NCBI RefSeq assembly: GCF_015775975.1
Contig: NZ_CP064056.1
Coordinates: 1,798,001 to 1,862,000 of the forward strand
Length of the DNA stretch: 64,000 bases
DNA from: Staphylococcus lloydii
GTDB lineage: Bacteria > Bacillota > Bacilli > Staphylococcales > Staphylococcaceae
Direction: 5' to 3'
The notes under the pieces are model-generated. The model ran no database searches, was not told the DNA's origin, and was given only the letters and a program-made list of their open reading frames with translations. The position numbers were made by a program, and so were the translations under genes. This document shows positions 8,948-19,026 of this stretch, piece after piece (the stretch's first letter is position 1; each line of letters begins with the position of its first letter).

Positions 8948-9952
8948 ATGACACAAATTAAAGAAAGAGATTACTTTTTTGATAATGCCCGTGCCCTATT
9001 AATATTTCTTGTCGTATTTGGACATTTAATGGAACCCTATAGGAGTTCAAGTGGATTTATCACATCATTATATTTAACAATTTATAGTTTCCATATGCCT
9101 GGCTTCCTATTCATATCAGGATACTTTGCTAAAAAGGCTGGCGAAGCAGGATACATAGAAAAAGTATCGAAGAAATTATTAATTCCATATTTTATTTTCT
9201 TTGCATTTTTCTCCGTCTTTTATTATTTCACAGGAAAAGAGAGTAAATTAACTTTTGACCCATTTGATCCAGTATTTGCGTTATGGTTCTTACTTACACT
9301 ATTTTTCTTCCATATTATATTGGTTATTGTAAAAGACTATAAGCCATATATTATTTTACCTTTAGTAGTGATTGTATCTTTATTAGCAGGTTTCTCTGAT
9401 GATATTGGGCAATATTTAAGTTTATCTAGAACAATAACATTTTTCCCTATATTCTATTTAGGTTATTTGTTTAATAAACATCATACTGCGATATTTAGAA
9501 ATAAAAAGCTTATTCCTATATCCATTATTATTTTTATAGTCTTTTATTTCGGTTATACCATTCATCCTATTAAATCAGAATGGTTATTCGGAAGAGCAAG
9601 CTATGTTTCGTTAGAGGATAAAGAAGGCGTATATAGTCCAATTAAACGACTAGTTATTTATTGTGGTATTCTACTTTTAATGTTTGCTTTCTTTAACTTA
9701 ACACCAAAGCGTAAACATTTCTTCACATATATTGGCAGAAGAACAATGCAAGTGTATTTATTGCATGGAATATTTATTGGCATCATCAAGGCTTTCGATT
9801 TCCATCCATTCAAATCACCAACTTCTGTATTAACATATATATATTTACTAATAATGGCATCTATAATCGTCTATTTATTATCTACTCGCTTTGTAGCAAA
9901 ATGGACAAACCCAGCCATTCATTTAAAACGTCCGGCAGATTATCGGGACTAG
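8948..9952 (+). CDS. Acyltransferase family 3 membrane protein
   Basis: A 334-residue integral membrane protein with about ten hydrophobic helices and the acyltransferase_3 hallmarks FDNARALLIFLVVFGH (the His is proposed to be catalytic in this family) and FHMPGFLFISGYF. Such enzymes O-acylate cell-surface sugars; the acceptor here is unknown. It differs from OatA in lacking a C-terminal extracytoplasmic SGNH domain. AAAGGAG precedes the ATG. It stands alone between the MarR gene and the aminotransferase. The same acyltransferase neighbours atl in S. aureus, which is consistent with an envelope substrate. Confidence 0.87.
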   Translation: MTQIKERDYFFDNARALLIFLVVFGHLMEPYRSSSGFITSLYLTIYSFHMPGFLFISGYFAKKAGEAGYIEKVSKKLLIPYFIFFAFFSVFYYFTGKESKLTFDPFDPVFALWFLLTLFFFHIILVIVKDYKPYIILPLVVIVSLLAGFSDDIGQYLSLSRTITFFPIFYLGYLFNKHHTAIFRNKKLIPISIIIFIVFYFGYTIHPIKSEWLFGRASYVSLEDKEGVYSPIKRLVIYCGILLLMFAFFNLTPKRKHFFTYIGRRTMQVYLLHGIFIGIIKAFDFHPFKSPTSVLTYIYLLIMASIIVYLLSTRFVAKWTNPAIHLKRPADYRD

Positions 9953-10070
9953 TATTTAACCGAATTGTTATACTTCAATCTATGTTATGCTAGAACTAAT
10001 TTGAATTGTTCAAATGACCTTCTACAGATTGTTGATAGCAATTCGGAATTTTTATTTTTGAGGTGAAATC

Positions 10071-11231
10071 ATGCAACTATCATTAAACGACCAGTCTAAA
10101 TTTTTACGAGCGCCAAGTATTCGTCAATTTTCTAATAGAATGAAAGATATTGATGATTGCGTTAACCTGACAATCGGTCAACCAGACTTTACGATGCCAC
10201 AAGTTGTGAAAGATGCTTATATTAATGCTATTAATGAAGATATGACAAGCTATTCTCACAATAAAGGATTAAGCGAAACAAGACAGGCAGTAAGTAAATA
10301 TTTCAATAACAAATATGGCTTTTTCTATGACGAAGAAGAAATTATTGTTACGAATGGTGCCAGTGAGGCCTTAGATACGGCTTTAAGAAGTATATTGAAC
10401 CCTGGAGATGAAATTATCATTCCTGGACCCGTGTATGCGGGCTATATCCCTCTTGTAGAAACGCTTGGCGGAGTTCCTATATATATTGATACCACTACTA
10501 CAGATTACAAAATTACATCTACTGCAATTGAGCAACATATAACGCCACAAACAAAAGCAATTTTACTCAATTATCCAACCAACCCTACTGGTGTCACATT
10601 GAGTTATGATGAAGTAAAAGCTGTTGCCGATACATTAAGCAAACACGAAATTTTTATAATTAGTGATGAGATATATGCCGAAAATACTTTTAATGGTGAG
10701 CATACTTCCTTCGCTCAATTCTCTGCTTTAAGAGATCAATTGTTACTTATAGGCGGATTAAGTAAATCTCATTCAGCTACTGGTATTCGTATTGGTTTTT
10801 TAATAGGTCCTTTGTATTTAATAGAAAAATTAACGTTTATGCATGCCTATAATTGTATTTGTGCTAATGTACCTGCTCAAGTAGCTTGTATTGCTGCTTT
10901 AAATGAAGGATTAGAAGCACCTCAATATATGAATGAAGCATATATCGAACGTAAAAATTACTTAGTTTCAGAGTTGGAAGCACTAGGATTCGAGTTGAAC
11001 GCAAAACCAGAAGGCGCTTTTTACATTTTTCCTGATATTTCAAAATTTACAACTGATGATTTTGACTTTTGTGTTAAATTACTCGAAGAAGCTCATCTAG
11101 CCATCGTTCCAGGTTCTTCATTTACTGATTATGGTAAAGGCCATGTAAGAATCTCATATGCTTACGAGCTTGATGTGCTTAAAGAAGGTATGCGTAGATT
11201 GAAACAATTTATGACTGCTAACTATAGTTAA
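10071..11231 (+). CDS. patA: PLP-dependent class I/II aminotransferase (PatA-like)
   Basis: A 386-residue fold-type I aminotransferase. The PLP-binding lysine is Lys232 in GGLSKSHSATGIRIGF, preceded by the SDEIYAE and YPTNPTG motifs. The close B. subtilis relative PatA is reported to transaminate N-acetyl-LL-diaminopimelate in lysine/cell-wall precursor synthesis. That substrate is inferred for this protein, since class I aminotransferases diverge easily. GAGGTGA precedes the ATG, and a strong terminator follows the stop, so it is a single-gene unit. It matches the gene between the acyltransferase and the ssp/men region of S. aureus. Confidence 0.82.
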   Translation: MQLSLNDQSKFLRAPSIRQFSNRMKDIDDCVNLTIGQPDFTMPQVVKDAYINAINEDMTSYSHNKGLSETRQAVSKYFNNKYGFFYDEEEIIVTNGASEALDTALRSILNPGDEIIIPGPVYAGYIPLVETLGGVPIYIDTTTTDYKITSTAIEQHITPQTKAILLNYPTNPTGVTLSYDEVKAVADTLSKHEIFIISDEIYAENTFNGEHTSFAQFSALRDQLLLIGGLSKSHSATGIRIGFLIGPLYLIEKLTFMHAYNCICANVPAQVACIAALNEGLEAPQYMNEAYIERKNYLVSELEALGFELNAKPEGAFYIFPDISKFTTDDFDFCVKLLEEAHLAIVPGSSFTDYGKGHVRISYAYELDVLKEGMRRLKQFMTANYS

Positions 11232-11246
11232 TCTAATTATTGATAA

Positions 11247-11288
11247 TAAAAGCCACACATTAACAACATAATTAATGTGTGGCTTTTA
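11247..11288. terminator. Bidirectional terminator between patA and MarR gene
   Basis: AAAAGCCACACATTAA pairs perfectly with TTAATGTGTGGCTTTT around an 8-base loop. A and T runs on both flanks allow termination of patA (plus) and of the regulator at 11304 (minus). Confidence 0.9.
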
Positions 11289-11303
11289 ATATAACTTATA
11301 TTT

Positions 11304-11738
11304 TTATTTAGGATTAATATTTATATCAGCAAATTTACGTACTAACTGTGTATAAGCATATAAATCCTCGTGACTCATATTAAACTGCATTAATACATCG
11401 GTAGAAACTTGATCAAAATGTTTCTTTAATTCTACACCATCTTCAGTCAATTGCACCTTAACACGACGTTCATCTTCCTCTGTACGACTTCTTTTAATTA
11501 AATGTTTCTTTTCTAATCTTTTAATAATCGGACTAATTGTTCCCGAATCTAAATATAATTCATCACATAAAGTTTTTATATAAATTGGTGTATCTTGTTC
11601 TATATATTGTAATACGATAAAATTCGGAAAACTTATATCGTATTGTTTCAAGTATTGATTAAAACGGTTAACTACCTCTTTGTTTGTTACATAAAATAAA
11701 AAACAAAATTCTTTCTTTATATCTTTGTCATAGTTCAT
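11304..11738 (-). CDS. MarR/OhrR-type regulator resembling SarZ/MgrA
   Basis: A 144-residue winged-helix regulator. It aligns by eye to SarZ over its whole length: the N-terminal FCFLFYVTNKEVV, LYLDSGTISPIIKRLEKK in the recognition helix, and RTEEDERRVKVQLTEDG in the wing. Cys12 occupies the place of the single redox-sensing cysteine of OhrR, SarZ and MgrA (Cys13 in SarZ), so it is probably a one-cysteine peroxide or thiol-state sensor. The start at 11738 is chosen because GGGGGGAG lies 9 bp upstream; the frame extends eight codons further with no ribosome site. It sits where S. aureus carries the ssp protease operon. Whether it is sarZ itself or a paralogue cannot be decided from this window. 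Confidence 0.85.
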   Translation of the reverse strand: MNYDKDIKKEFCFLFYVTNKEVVNRFNQYLKQYDISFPNFIVLQYIEQDTPIYIKTLCDELYLDSGTISPIIKRLEKKHLIKRSRTEEDERRVKVQLTEDGVELKKHFDQVSTDVLMQFNMSHEDLYAYTQLVRKFADININPK

Positions 11739-11942
11739 TGTAATATATCTCCCCCCATTCACTTAAATATAATATGCAATATTTTATATGTCAATTATAA
11801 GTTTTGAAAAAATAAAAATGAATGTATCAAAGTAATAATTATTTTATATTATTTAATGGCGCGTTATTGTTTACAAAAAATATTTTAAACAACTATTTTT
11901 TTATTAATAATTTCAGCCCGGAATTTAACACGCATGTATAAT

Positions 11943-11980
11943 AAAAAGCCTTTGAATATATGAATATTCAAAGGCTTTTT
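11943..11980 (-). terminator. Terminator of the men operon (after menB)
   Basis: AAAAAGCCTTTGAATAT pairs with ATATTCAAAGGCTTTTT over a 4-base loop, and T runs follow on both strands. It lies 12 bp past the menB stop. Confidence 0.9.
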
Positions 11981-11991
11981 ATATTTAAATT

Positions 11992-12810
11992 TTATGGGAA
12001 TTTAGGGAACTGATCAAAGTCAGGATCACGTTTTTCTTTAAAAGCGTCACGACCTTCTTTTGCTTCATCAGTTGTATAATATAATAATGTTGCGTCTCCA
12101 GCCATTTGTTGTAAACCTGCTAAACCATCAGTATCAGCATTCATTGCAGCTTTTAAGAATCTTAAAGCTGTTGGTGAATGTTGCATAATTTCTTCACACC
12201 ATTTAACTGTTTCATCTTCAATATCAGCTAAAGGTACGACTGTATTAACTAAGCCCATGTCTAATGCTTCTTGTGCGTTATATTGACGACATAAGTACCA
12301 AATTTCACGCGCTTTTTTATGTCCAACTATACGAGCTAAGTATCCTGAACCATAACCTGCATCGAAAGAACCTACTTTTGGACCAGTTTGGCCGAAAATA
12401 GCATTATCAGCAGCAATCGTTAAGTCACATACGACGTTAAGTACGTTGCCTCCTCCGATTGCATATCCTCTAACCATTGCTATTACTGGTTTAGGGATGA
12501 CACGGATTAAACGTTGTAAGTCTAATACATTTAAACGAGGAACTTGGTCTGTTCCTACATAGCCGCCGTGCCCACGTTTCTTTTGGTCGCCGCCTGAACA
12601 AAATGCTTTGTCTCCTTCACCAGTTAAAATGATTACTGAGACACGTTGATCGTCTCTTGCACGACTAAATGCATCAATCATCTCTTGTACTGTGTCTGGT
12701 GTAAAGGCATTACGAACCTCTGGTCGATTGATTGTTACCTTCGCGATACCATTATAAAATTCATATTTGATTTCTTTATATTCTCTTATCGTTTCCCACT
12801 GTCTAGTCAT
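11992..12810 (-). CDS. menB: 1,4-Dihydroxy-2-naphthoyl-CoA synthase
   Basis: Crotonase-fold enzyme that cyclises o-succinylbenzoyl-CoA to DHNA-CoA in menaquinone synthesis. It has 272 residues, the family length. The oxyanion-hole regions include SGGDQKKRG and [33 protein letters not shown] and RREIW-like [13 protein letters not shown] are hallmarks of MenB rather than generic enoyl-CoA hydratases. AAGGAGGAGC precedes the ATG. The start overlaps the menH end by 8 bp, so it is the last gene of a menF-menD-menH-menB transcript. menC and menE are not in this window. Confidence 0.96.
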   Translation of the reverse strand: MTRQWETIREYKEIKYEFYNGIAKVTINRPEVRNAFTPDTVQEMIDAFSRARDDQRVSVIILTGEGDKAFCSGGDQKKRGHGGYVGTDQVPRLNVLDLQRLIRVIPKPVIAMVRGYAIGGGNVLNVVCDLTIAADNAIFGQTGPKVGSFDAGYGSGYLARIVGHKKAREIWYLCRQYNAQEALDMGLVNTVVPLADIEDETVKWCEEIMQHSPTALRFLKAAMNADTDGLAGLQQMAGDATLLYYTTDEAKEGRDAFKEKRDPDFDQFPKFP

Positions 12811-13609
12811 TTTGCTCCTCCTTAAATAAAAAACCTAATACTATTTTACCAAATTCTTCAGCATCTTCCACATGAACCGTATGTCCTGCGTTAGAAATTT
12901 TGATAACTTCTGATGTTGATATTTCTGTTGTTAAGCGCTGGCTAATCTCACAAAACTTGCGGTCTAATTCACCCACAATTATCAATGTTGGTATCTGAAT
13001 ATTTTTAATTGATTGCCATAAATTAGGCATGTTTCCTGTACCATAATCTCTTAATGCTTGAGCTAAACGGCTAGGATCTTGATTCATTCTCATAGTTCTA
13101 ATACGACGTTGAATACTTTTATCTAAATCATATTGCGTTTGAAATAAAGGTAATTTTTCCCAGTCATTTACAAATACTTCTAAGCCTGCAATATCTAACA
13201 CCTTTGCACGTGCATTATCTACTTGCTGACGTTCAACACGATTTTCTTCAGAATCAATACCCGCAGAAGTGCTTTCTAATATTAAACCTTGCAATGTCAT
13301 CTTACCATTAAGCGCATAATATAATGCAACTCTACCACCCATTGAATAACCATGTAAATAAATGTCATAGCTTGAAAATGCTTCTAGCGTTTCATCTAAA
13401 TAGTGACTAATAGCGTTGAAATTCCATTCTTCATCACTCGCCGTTGCATCATTACCATGACCTGGTAAATCTATCGTTAATACATTTACGTCATCTGTAA
13501 ATGATGTTAACAAATGGTCAAAACTACTATGGTCACTTATAAAACCATGTAATAACACTAACAATTTATTGCTATTTTTTTGAGCAGGATGAAAATTATA
13601 ATTTAGCAT
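12803..13609 (-). CDS. menH: 2-Succinyl-6-hydroxy-2,4-cyclohexadiene-1-carboxylate synthase
   Basis: An alpha/beta-hydrolase that removes pyruvate from SEPHCHC in menaquinone synthesis. 268 residues; the nucleophile elbow is GYSMGG with Ser89, the acidic residue is probably in VGELDRK near residue 220, and the catalytic His is in [10 protein letters not shown] near residue 244. LLHGF near residue 20 supplies the oxyanion hole. It overlaps menD by 14 bp and menB by 8 bp, indicating translational coupling. Placement between menD and menB distinguishes it from the many other hydrolases of this fold. Confidence 0.93.
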   Translation of the reverse strand: MLNYNFHPAQKNSNKLLVLLHGFISDHSSFDHLLTSFTDDVNVLTIDLPGHGNDATASDEEWNFNAISHYLDETLEAFSSYDIYLHGYSMGGRVALYYALNGKMTLQGLILESTSAGIDSEENRVERQQVDNARAKVLDIAGLEVFVNDWEKLPLFQTQYDLDKSIQRRIRTMRMNQDPSRLAQALRDYGTGNMPNLWQSIKNIQIPTLIIVGELDRKFCEISQRLTTEISTSEVIKISNAGHTVHVEDAEEFGKIVLGFLFKEEQND

Positions 13610-15278
13610 TAACGATTTCCCCTAACTTGTCATAAAGCACTGTATGCTGTTCTTTATTAACATCTCTATCAGTAATAATTTCATAAATATAAGCACCAAT
13701 TTGTGATAGTGATTCATATTTAAAATCTTCTATGTTGTCGATTTTTTTATAAGTGAAGTTATAAAGTAGTGCTGCATGTTCAAATTTTAAACCAGTTGGC
13801 GTACCAAATAGACGTTCAAAATATTCTTCCGCACTGTTTTTTTGAGGTAAATAAGAGAAAATACCGCCACCGTCGTTATTTAGTAATATAATATTTAAAT
13901 TAATGTCATTTAGTTTAGACATAAGTAAGCCATTCATATCATGATAGAAAGCTAAATCGCCAATTAATAAAGTGACTTTCTTATGCACTGCCATACCGAT
14001 TGCAGTGGATACAACACCATCTATTCCATTTGCTCCACGATTAGCATACACTTCAGCTTCACAATCAATATATAAATTATCGACGTCTCTAATTGGCATA
14101 CTATTACTTACAAACAACGTATCTTGTGCCGTTAATTTATCTAATAAATGCGCAACATATGCCGCTTCATCATTCGCATTATAAACATAATCTTTTATTT
14201 TTGATTTTGCTCTTTTTTCCAATTCTTGCCAATAATGTAACCATTGCAAGCGATCGACTGAAGAAACTTCTGCTAATTGTCTAAAGAAATCATTGGCAGA
14301 TATTTCATAGGAAATATGTGGCGTAATTGGAAACGCATCAGGTCTATCATTATTTTGTACGAGTATCTGATAAGCTTTAGTACGCTTCAACCATTGATTC
14401 AACGCTTTTGAAATCACTGGCTTTCCAACTCTAATAATAAAGTCAACTTCGTCATCTAACCCTGCTCTATACAATAAATCATATGTGGTAATTACGTTAG
14501 GATGCTTAATTTTACGCAGTTGACTCAATGGGTCTGCCAAAATAGGTACGTCATGAATAGTAGAAAAAGTTAAAATTTGATCTACATCTTCATGTTGCAC
14601 ATCACCAACTATAATTAATCCACGTTTTTTCTTAATGATAGTTGCTATTTCATTTAACGTTGCCGTTTTTTGATAATGAGGGACTGGCTTAACATCAGAA
14701 GTTAACATACTTCGTTCTTCTAAGTCTGGTGTTAATGGCTCTCTAAACGGTAAATTAAAATGAATAGGTCCTCTATGTGGTCCATAAAGATGTTGACTTG
14801 CTTTTTGTAATTGAAAAGCAATGGTGTCAGCCATTTTCTCTTCATATTCTCCACTATCTGCTATTGGAAAATCGAATTGGTATTGTACATAGTTTTCGAA
14901 CATTTGTGTTTGATTTATTGCTTGTGGCGCACCAATGCCTCTTAATTCATGTGGTCTATCACTAGTTAGTACGACCAAAGGTAATCTGCTAATCTGACTT
15001 TCTGCTATCGCTGGCGTGTAGTTAGCTGCTGCAGTACCAGAAGTACATAACACTGCGACAGGCTTTTCACTACCTTTCATTAAACCTAACGCAAAAAATG
15101 CCGCACTACGTTCATCAGGATGTATCCATGAAGTTAGTTTAGGATGAGCTTCGATTGCTATTGCCAAAGGTGTCGAACGAGATCCAGGGCTAATAACAAC
15201 TTCTCTAATTCCGTATGCATATAGTTCAGATGCTAAAGTATAAACTTGTTTTGTTAGGGCTTCTTTATGATTCATCAT
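13596..15278 (-). CDS. menD: SEPHCHC synthase (thiamine-diphosphate dependent)
   Basis: Condenses 2-oxoglutarate with isochorismate to SEPHCHC, the first committed menaquinone step. 560 residues in three ThDP-enzyme domains: a pyrimidine-binding domain with [13 protein letters not shown] near residues 28-40, a central domain, and a C-terminal pyrophosphate domain with [13 protein letters not shown] then [13 protein letters not shown], the Mg-ThDP motif. Two consecutive ATG codons start the frame with GGAGTAGATAAAG upstream inside menF. It overlaps menF by 14 bp and menH by 14 bp. The length and motifs are ordinary for the family. Confidence 0.96.
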   Translation of the reverse strand: MMNHKEALTKQVYTLASELYAYGIREVVISPGSRSTPLAIAIEAHPKLTSWIHPDERSAAFFALGLMKGSEKPVAVLCTSGTAAANYTPAIAESQISRLPLVVLTSDRPHELRGIGAPQAINQTQMFENYVQYQFDFPIADSGEYEEKMADTIAFQLQKASQHLYGPHRGPIHFNLPFREPLTPDLEERSMLTSDVKPVPHYQKTATLNEIATIIKKKRGLIIVGDVQHEDVDQILTFSTIHDVPILADPLSQLRKIKHPNVITTYDLLYRAGLDDEVDFIIRVGKPVISKALNQWLKRTKAYQILVQNNDRPDAFPITPHISYEISANDFFRQLAEVSSVDRLQWLHYWQELEKRAKSKIKDYVYNANDEAAYVAHLLDKLTAQDTLFVSNSMPIRDVDNLYIDCEAEVYANRGANGIDGVVSTAIGMAVHKKVTLLIGDLAFYHDMNGLLMSKLNDINLNIILLNNDGGGIFSYLPQKNSAEEYFERLFGTPTGLKFEHAALLYNFTYKKIDNIEDFKYESLSQIGAYIYEIITDRDVNKEQHTVLYDKLGEIVNAKL

Positions 15279-16623
15279 CTTTATCTACTCCTAAAGCTTT
15301 CATCATTGGCGTGAATTTTATTGCTGTTTCTTCAACTTCACTGTCAGGATTTGAATTATTTACGATGCCACAACCAGCATATAATGTAGCACATTGCTCT
15401 TTTATCAACATTGAGCGAATAGCTACTACAAACTCACAGTTATCATACATATCGATGTAACCCACAGGCGCACCATACAAGCCTCTCGTACCAAATTCAT
15501 TATCATCTATATATTTCACAGCTGCTTCTTTAGGAAAGCCGCCTAAAGCTGGTGTAGGATGTAAATTATCTAATAGACCTATATAGGATTCACTTTTCAA
15601 ATCACCTTTTATTTCAGTTAACAAATGAAATAAATGATCGTTAGCTAATATTTTAGGGCTATCATTATATTGAATAGTCTTAACATATGGGTTGATATCT
15701 TGTAGTATACTTTTAACTACAAATTGATGCTCGTTTAAATTTTTAGTGTCATTTAGAAATGCATCGATATTGCGTTGATCAACTGACTCATCATGTGAAC
15801 GACTAATCGTACCTGCGATAGCTTTAGTGTACAGTACGCCTTCTTCTACTTCCATTAATTGTTCTGGTGTCTGAGAGAAGAAAATACTATTAGCCGATTC
15901 TAAAACAACTAAATAACTATTTTTTTCACCCTGCATTGCTTGTTTTAATATATAAGCAATATTTATAGGTTTATCAAATTCAACTAATCTTTTACGTGCA
16001 AGTACAACTTTGCTGTCGTCGTTTAATTTAGCAATCGTTTCTTTGACTAATTCACGCCACTCATCTTTATATATATCTTCAATAGTTTCAACGTGCCCCA
16101 TATCTAAATCAACTTGTTTTGTCGGTTGAGTAAGGTATTCCACGATAGATTTGAAATAGTCGATATCAAAATTTTGTTGTTTCCCAGTATAAGTGATATA
16201 AGAAATACCATTACTCATCGTGACTAACACTTCAGGCAAGGTAAAATGATTAAGTCCAAATTCATTCCATTCATCACTTTCTTTATGTGCAGAAAATTGA
16301 AAACCTCCACAAATTCTTAAATGATGATAAGTAGAATTAGGATGGATTAATTCGATATCATTCTTATATTGTTCCCATTCTTGAAATATAGATTGTTTGT
16401 TTTGTAAATCGTTTTTTAACTGTTTAATAGTCCCATAACCAAAATATGAAGCTGAGTTATCATTTTTTTTAAAATAAAAACGATCACCAGCATATGCTTC
16501 GGTTAATTGAAATAACATAGTCGGGTCAAGTTCATAGTCTACTTGAGCTTCAACGGAAACCCAATTACGTTCACTTGCGTGTACCGCTGCGACGATTTCA
16601 TTTTCCCTGACATCCACACTCAT
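15265..16623 (-). CDS. menF: Isochorismate synthase
   Basis: Converts chorismate to isochorismate at the head of the menaquinone pathway. The C-terminal chorismate-binding domain (about 190-450) contains [37 protein letters not shown] and YAGCGIV, which hold the Mg-carboxylate and chorismate contacts. The start is uncertain: ATG 16623 has a weak AGAAGTG upstream, while ATG 16641, six codons earlier, has none visible; I prefer 16623 (452 residues). It is the first gene of menF-menD-menH-menB. The 166-bp gap before divergent menA must hold both promoters. Confidence 0.93.
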   Translation of the reverse strand: MSVDVRENEIVAAVHASERNWVSVEAQVDYELDPTMLFQLTEAYAGDRFYFKKNDNSASYFGYGTIKQLKNDLQNKQSIFQEWEQYKNDIELIHPNSTYHHLRICGGFQFSAHKESDEWNEFGLNHFTLPEVLVTMSNGISYITYTGKQQNFDIDYFKSIVEYLTQPTKQVDLDMGHVETIEDIYKDEWRELVKETIAKLNDDSKVVLARKRLVEFDKPINIAYILKQAMQGEKNSYLVVLESANSIFFSQTPEQLMEVEEGVLYTKAIAGTISRSHDESVDQRNIDAFLNDTKNLNEHQFVVKSILQDINPYVKTIQYNDSPKILANDHLFHLLTEIKGDLKSESYIGLLDNLHPTPALGGFPKEAAVKYIDDNEFGTRGLYGAPVGYIDMYDNCEFVVAIRSMLIKEQCATLYAGCGIVNNSNPDSEVEETAIKFTPMMKALGVDKDDES

Positions 16624-16807
16624 ATCGTTCACTTCTTTCATATTTCAAATTTCACTCATTATTATATTGTACCATCTTTCACAATCTCTGTACTCATTCT
16701 TGCTTAAATTGACGCCCTTTAAACTTACGTATGTTGACCTCTGCAATAACTTCTATTAAAATAACTCTATTAAAGTATATATTTTTAGAATAAGAGGTAA
16801 TTTATTT

Positions 16808-17746
16808 ATGGCATCTCAATATCAACAATATTCTACCGTCAGAAAATATTGGCTACTGATGAGACCTCACACCCTAACTGCAGCAATAGTACCCGTATTA
16901 GTCGGTACAGCTTCAGCAAAAATCTTTTTATTAGGTAGTGAAGATCATCTTAAAATTAGTCTGTTTTTAGCAATGTTAATTGCATGCTTATTAATACAAG
17001 CTGCCACGAACATGTTTAATGAATATTACGACTTCAAAAAAGGCTTAGATGATCATAACTCTGTTGGGATCGGTGGTGCAATCGTACGTAACGGCATGAG
17101 TCCTAAACTCGTTATGAATATAGCAATAGCGTTTTATATTATTGCAGCCTTACTGGGTATTTTCTTAGCGGTACAAAGTTCATTTTGGATAATACCTATT
17201 GGTTTAGTTTGCATGGCCATTGGTTATCTTTATACAGGAGGTCCATTACCTATTTCTTGGACGCCTTTTGGAGAACTGTTTTCTGGTTTCTTTATGGGCA
17301 TGATTATTATAGTCCTATCATTCTTTATTCAAACAGGTAATCTCCATGCTTTTGTTTTTTGGATTAGCATACCAATCGTAATCACTATCGGTTTGATAAA
17401 CATGGCCAATAACATTAGAGATCGAGTCAACGATAAAGAAAAAGGACGTTTCACGTTACCAATTCTTTTAGGCAAGAACAATTCTGTACGTTTCCTAGGT
17501 TTAATGTATATTATTGCTTATGCATTTGTAATATTTTTAGCATTCTTTAGACCAGGTGGTTCTATATTCTTCCTACTCGCATTGCTTTCATTCCCAATGC
17601 CAATTAAAGCAGTACGAAGATTTAAAAAACATGACACACCTGCAACAATGATGTCTGCTATGGAAGCGACTGGTAAAACAAATACTTTCTTCGGTATACT
17701 TTATGCCCTAGGTATTTACATTAGTGCCTTGTTAGGTGGCATTTAA
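16808..17746 (+). CDS. menA: 1,4-Dihydroxy-2-naphthoate polyprenyltransferase
   Basis: UbiA-superfamily integral membrane prenyltransferase that attaches the isoprenoid tail to DHNA, giving demethylmenaquinone. 312 residues with about eight or nine hydrophobic helices. The prenyl-diphosphate Mg motif NMFNEYYDFKKGLDD lies around residues 62-76 and the second Asp-rich motif NNIRDRVNDKEKGR near 200-213. AGAGGT precedes the ATG. It is divergent from menF and ends with its own terminator, so it is separate from the men operon but adjacent to it, as in S. aureus. Confidence 0.95.
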   Translation: MASQYQQYSTVRKYWLLMRPHTLTAAIVPVLVGTASAKIFLLGSEDHLKISLFLAMLIACLLIQAATNMFNEYYDFKKGLDDHNSVGIGGAIVRNGMSPKLVMNIAIAFYIIAALLGIFLAVQSSFWIIPIGLVCMAIGYLYTGGPLPISWTPFGELFSGFFMGMIIIVLSFFIQTGNLHAFVFWISIPIVITIGLINMANNIRDRVNDKEKGRFTLPILLGKNNSVRFLGLMYIIAYAFVIFLAFFRPGGSIFFLLALLSFPMPIKAVRRFKKHDTPATMMSAMEATGKTNTFFGILYALGIYISALLGGI

Positions 17747-17754
17747 TACTTTTT

Positions 17755-17784
17755 AATCGACCTTGTAATAGGTCGATTTTTTAA
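17755..17784 (+). terminator. menA terminator
   Basis: AATCGACCT pairs with AGGTCGATT over a 6-base loop and is followed by TTTTT. The end of the convergent GNAT gene overlaps the T run. Confidence 0.82.
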
Positions 17785-18353
17785 TTTGTCTGTACTTTAT
17801 CCCCTTCATACACCATATGTCTATGATTATGACCATATAAATCAATATCACTTTGCGTCTTAAAACCAAATTTATTGTAGACATAATAGGCTCTTTCATT
17901 ATGATAATCACAATTCAAACTCCATTTAGCTGTTGGCTCTTGTTCAATCACATATTGCATTAATTTAGTAGCAACGCCTCTGCCACGGTAATTTGGAAAA
18001 GTAGCAATCGTTTCGATATAATATTCGTCATCATTTGCTTCTTTCATCGGCATAGGTGTACCTAATGCTTTAATATCTTCATCAACATCTAAATCCAACC
18101 ATGCGCGTTCTAATTTCAATTCATCTTTTCCTGGATACGCTATTAAACAACCTGCCACATGCCCGTCAATTTCATAAATCCAAATATTAGAAATATTACC
18201 TCTATATTGAATATCGACGATGCTCTTTTGCATAACTTTTAATAATCTTTCACGTTCAATTTGTTTAACCATATCTATCTCAAGTTCTTCCCATATGATA
18301 TAACAAAGTTCTGCAATTGCCTCTTTATCTGATGCTTTTGCTTTTCTAATCAT
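17781..18353 (-). CDS. GNAT family N-acetyltransferase
   Basis: A 190-residue acetyltransferase of the GNAT fold. The acetyl-CoA pyrophosphate loop is FPNYRGRGVATKLM near residues 129-142, after the beta4 strand YYIETIATF. NERAYYVYNKFGF near residues 162-174 is the motif B helix. No substrate-specific feature was recognised. It begins with ATG after GGAG (AAAGGAGAAAT). It is convergent with menA and divergent from the TM2 gene, so probably monocistronic. Confidence 0.87.
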   Translation of the reverse strand: MIRKAKASDKEAIAELCYIIWEELEIDMVKQIERERLLKVMQKSIVDIQYRGNISNIWIYEIDGHVAGCLIAYPGKDELKLERAWLDLDVDEDIKALGTPMPMKEANDDEYYIETIATFPNYRGRGVATKLMQYVIEQEPTAKWSLNCDYHNERAYYVYNKFGFKTQSDIDLYGHNHRHMVYEGDKVQTN

Positions 18354-18527
18354 ATTATTTCTCCTTTAAATTAATATGCTTTATCATTCATATTATATTA
18401 TAACATCAACTAAATATTGAAATAATTAACTATCTAAAATTCGAAACTTTCAGTTATATTGAACAATGATTGACCAGTGTTTCATTAAAGCAGTAAACTG
18501 TAGTTAATCATTAGAAAGGATTTTGTT

Positions 18528-18737
18528 ATGAGAGTAAGTAAAGTAACGTATGTATTATTAGCATTTTTATTAGGTTGGATTGGCGTTCATAAATTTTATT
18601 CCAATCAAGTTTTTCTAGGCGTATTGCACATCATTTTCTTCTGGACTGGTATCCCATATATTGTCGCTATCATAAGTGGTATCATTACTATTTTCTTTAA
18701 AAAAGCCGACGAAGATGGCATGATTGTTTTTTATTAA
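18528..18737 (+). CDS. TM2 domain membrane protein
   Basis: A 69-residue membrane protein with two hydrophobic helices. It has the TM2 pattern LLAFLLGWIGVHKFYSNQVFLGVLH, with the Gly-x-x-x-x-HKFY turn and the Tyr/Phe-rich first helix. TM2 proteins are widespread and functionally poorly defined. GAAAGGAT precedes the ATG. The next small gene follows after about 90 bp on the same strand. Confidence 0.87.
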   Translation: MRVSKVTYVLLAFLLGWIGVHKFYSNQVFLGVLHIIFFWTGIPYIVAIISGIITIFFKKADEDGMIVFY

Positions 18738-18826
18738 CATCATAATTTATTTGTGATTATACGACTTAAAGTTATTAATATAGGGTAAGCATTACTATAT
18801 AATTGCTATAACTTAGGAGGTAACTT

Positions 18827-18958
18827 ATGCAACAATTTATACAAAGAATTATACGCGCACTTGCTGTAGGATATATTGTTAGAGGTATTAGACGATTAAT
18901 TAGCAAAAGCAGCAATAGTAGCAAAAATAAAAATGATGATAATGATAAATCTCAATAA
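18827..18958 (+). CDS. Small basic/hydrophobic peptide, 43 residues
   Basis: An open frame with a near-perfect ribosome site (TTAGGAGGTAAC, 6 bp before the ATG) and a terminator 5 bp after the stop. It encodes 43 residues: MQQFIQRIIRALAVGYIVR, an amphipathic helix with regularly spaced Arg; then GIRRLISKS; then a Ser/Asn/Lys/Asp-rich hydrophilic tail. I do not recognise a family. The ribosome site and terminator make expression likely. A membrane-associated microprotein is possible, and the helical Arg pattern is also compatible with a peptide toxin, but no antitoxin RNA is visible. Confidence 0.68.
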   Translation: MQQFIQRIIRALAVGYIVRGIRRLISKSSNSSKNKNDDNDKSQ

Positions 18959-18963
18959 TAATT

Positions 18964-18999
18964 AAAGCGCTAAACCAATTATTTGGTTTAGCGCTTTTT
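18964..18999. terminator. Terminator after the 43-residue gene
   Basis: AAAGCGCTAAACC pairs with GGTTTAGCGCTTT over an 8-base loop, with T5 after it on the plus strand. It lies between convergent genes and may serve both. Confidence 0.88.
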
Positions 19000-19026
19000 C
19001 ATTGAAATGCTTTAAAATAGTATTTA

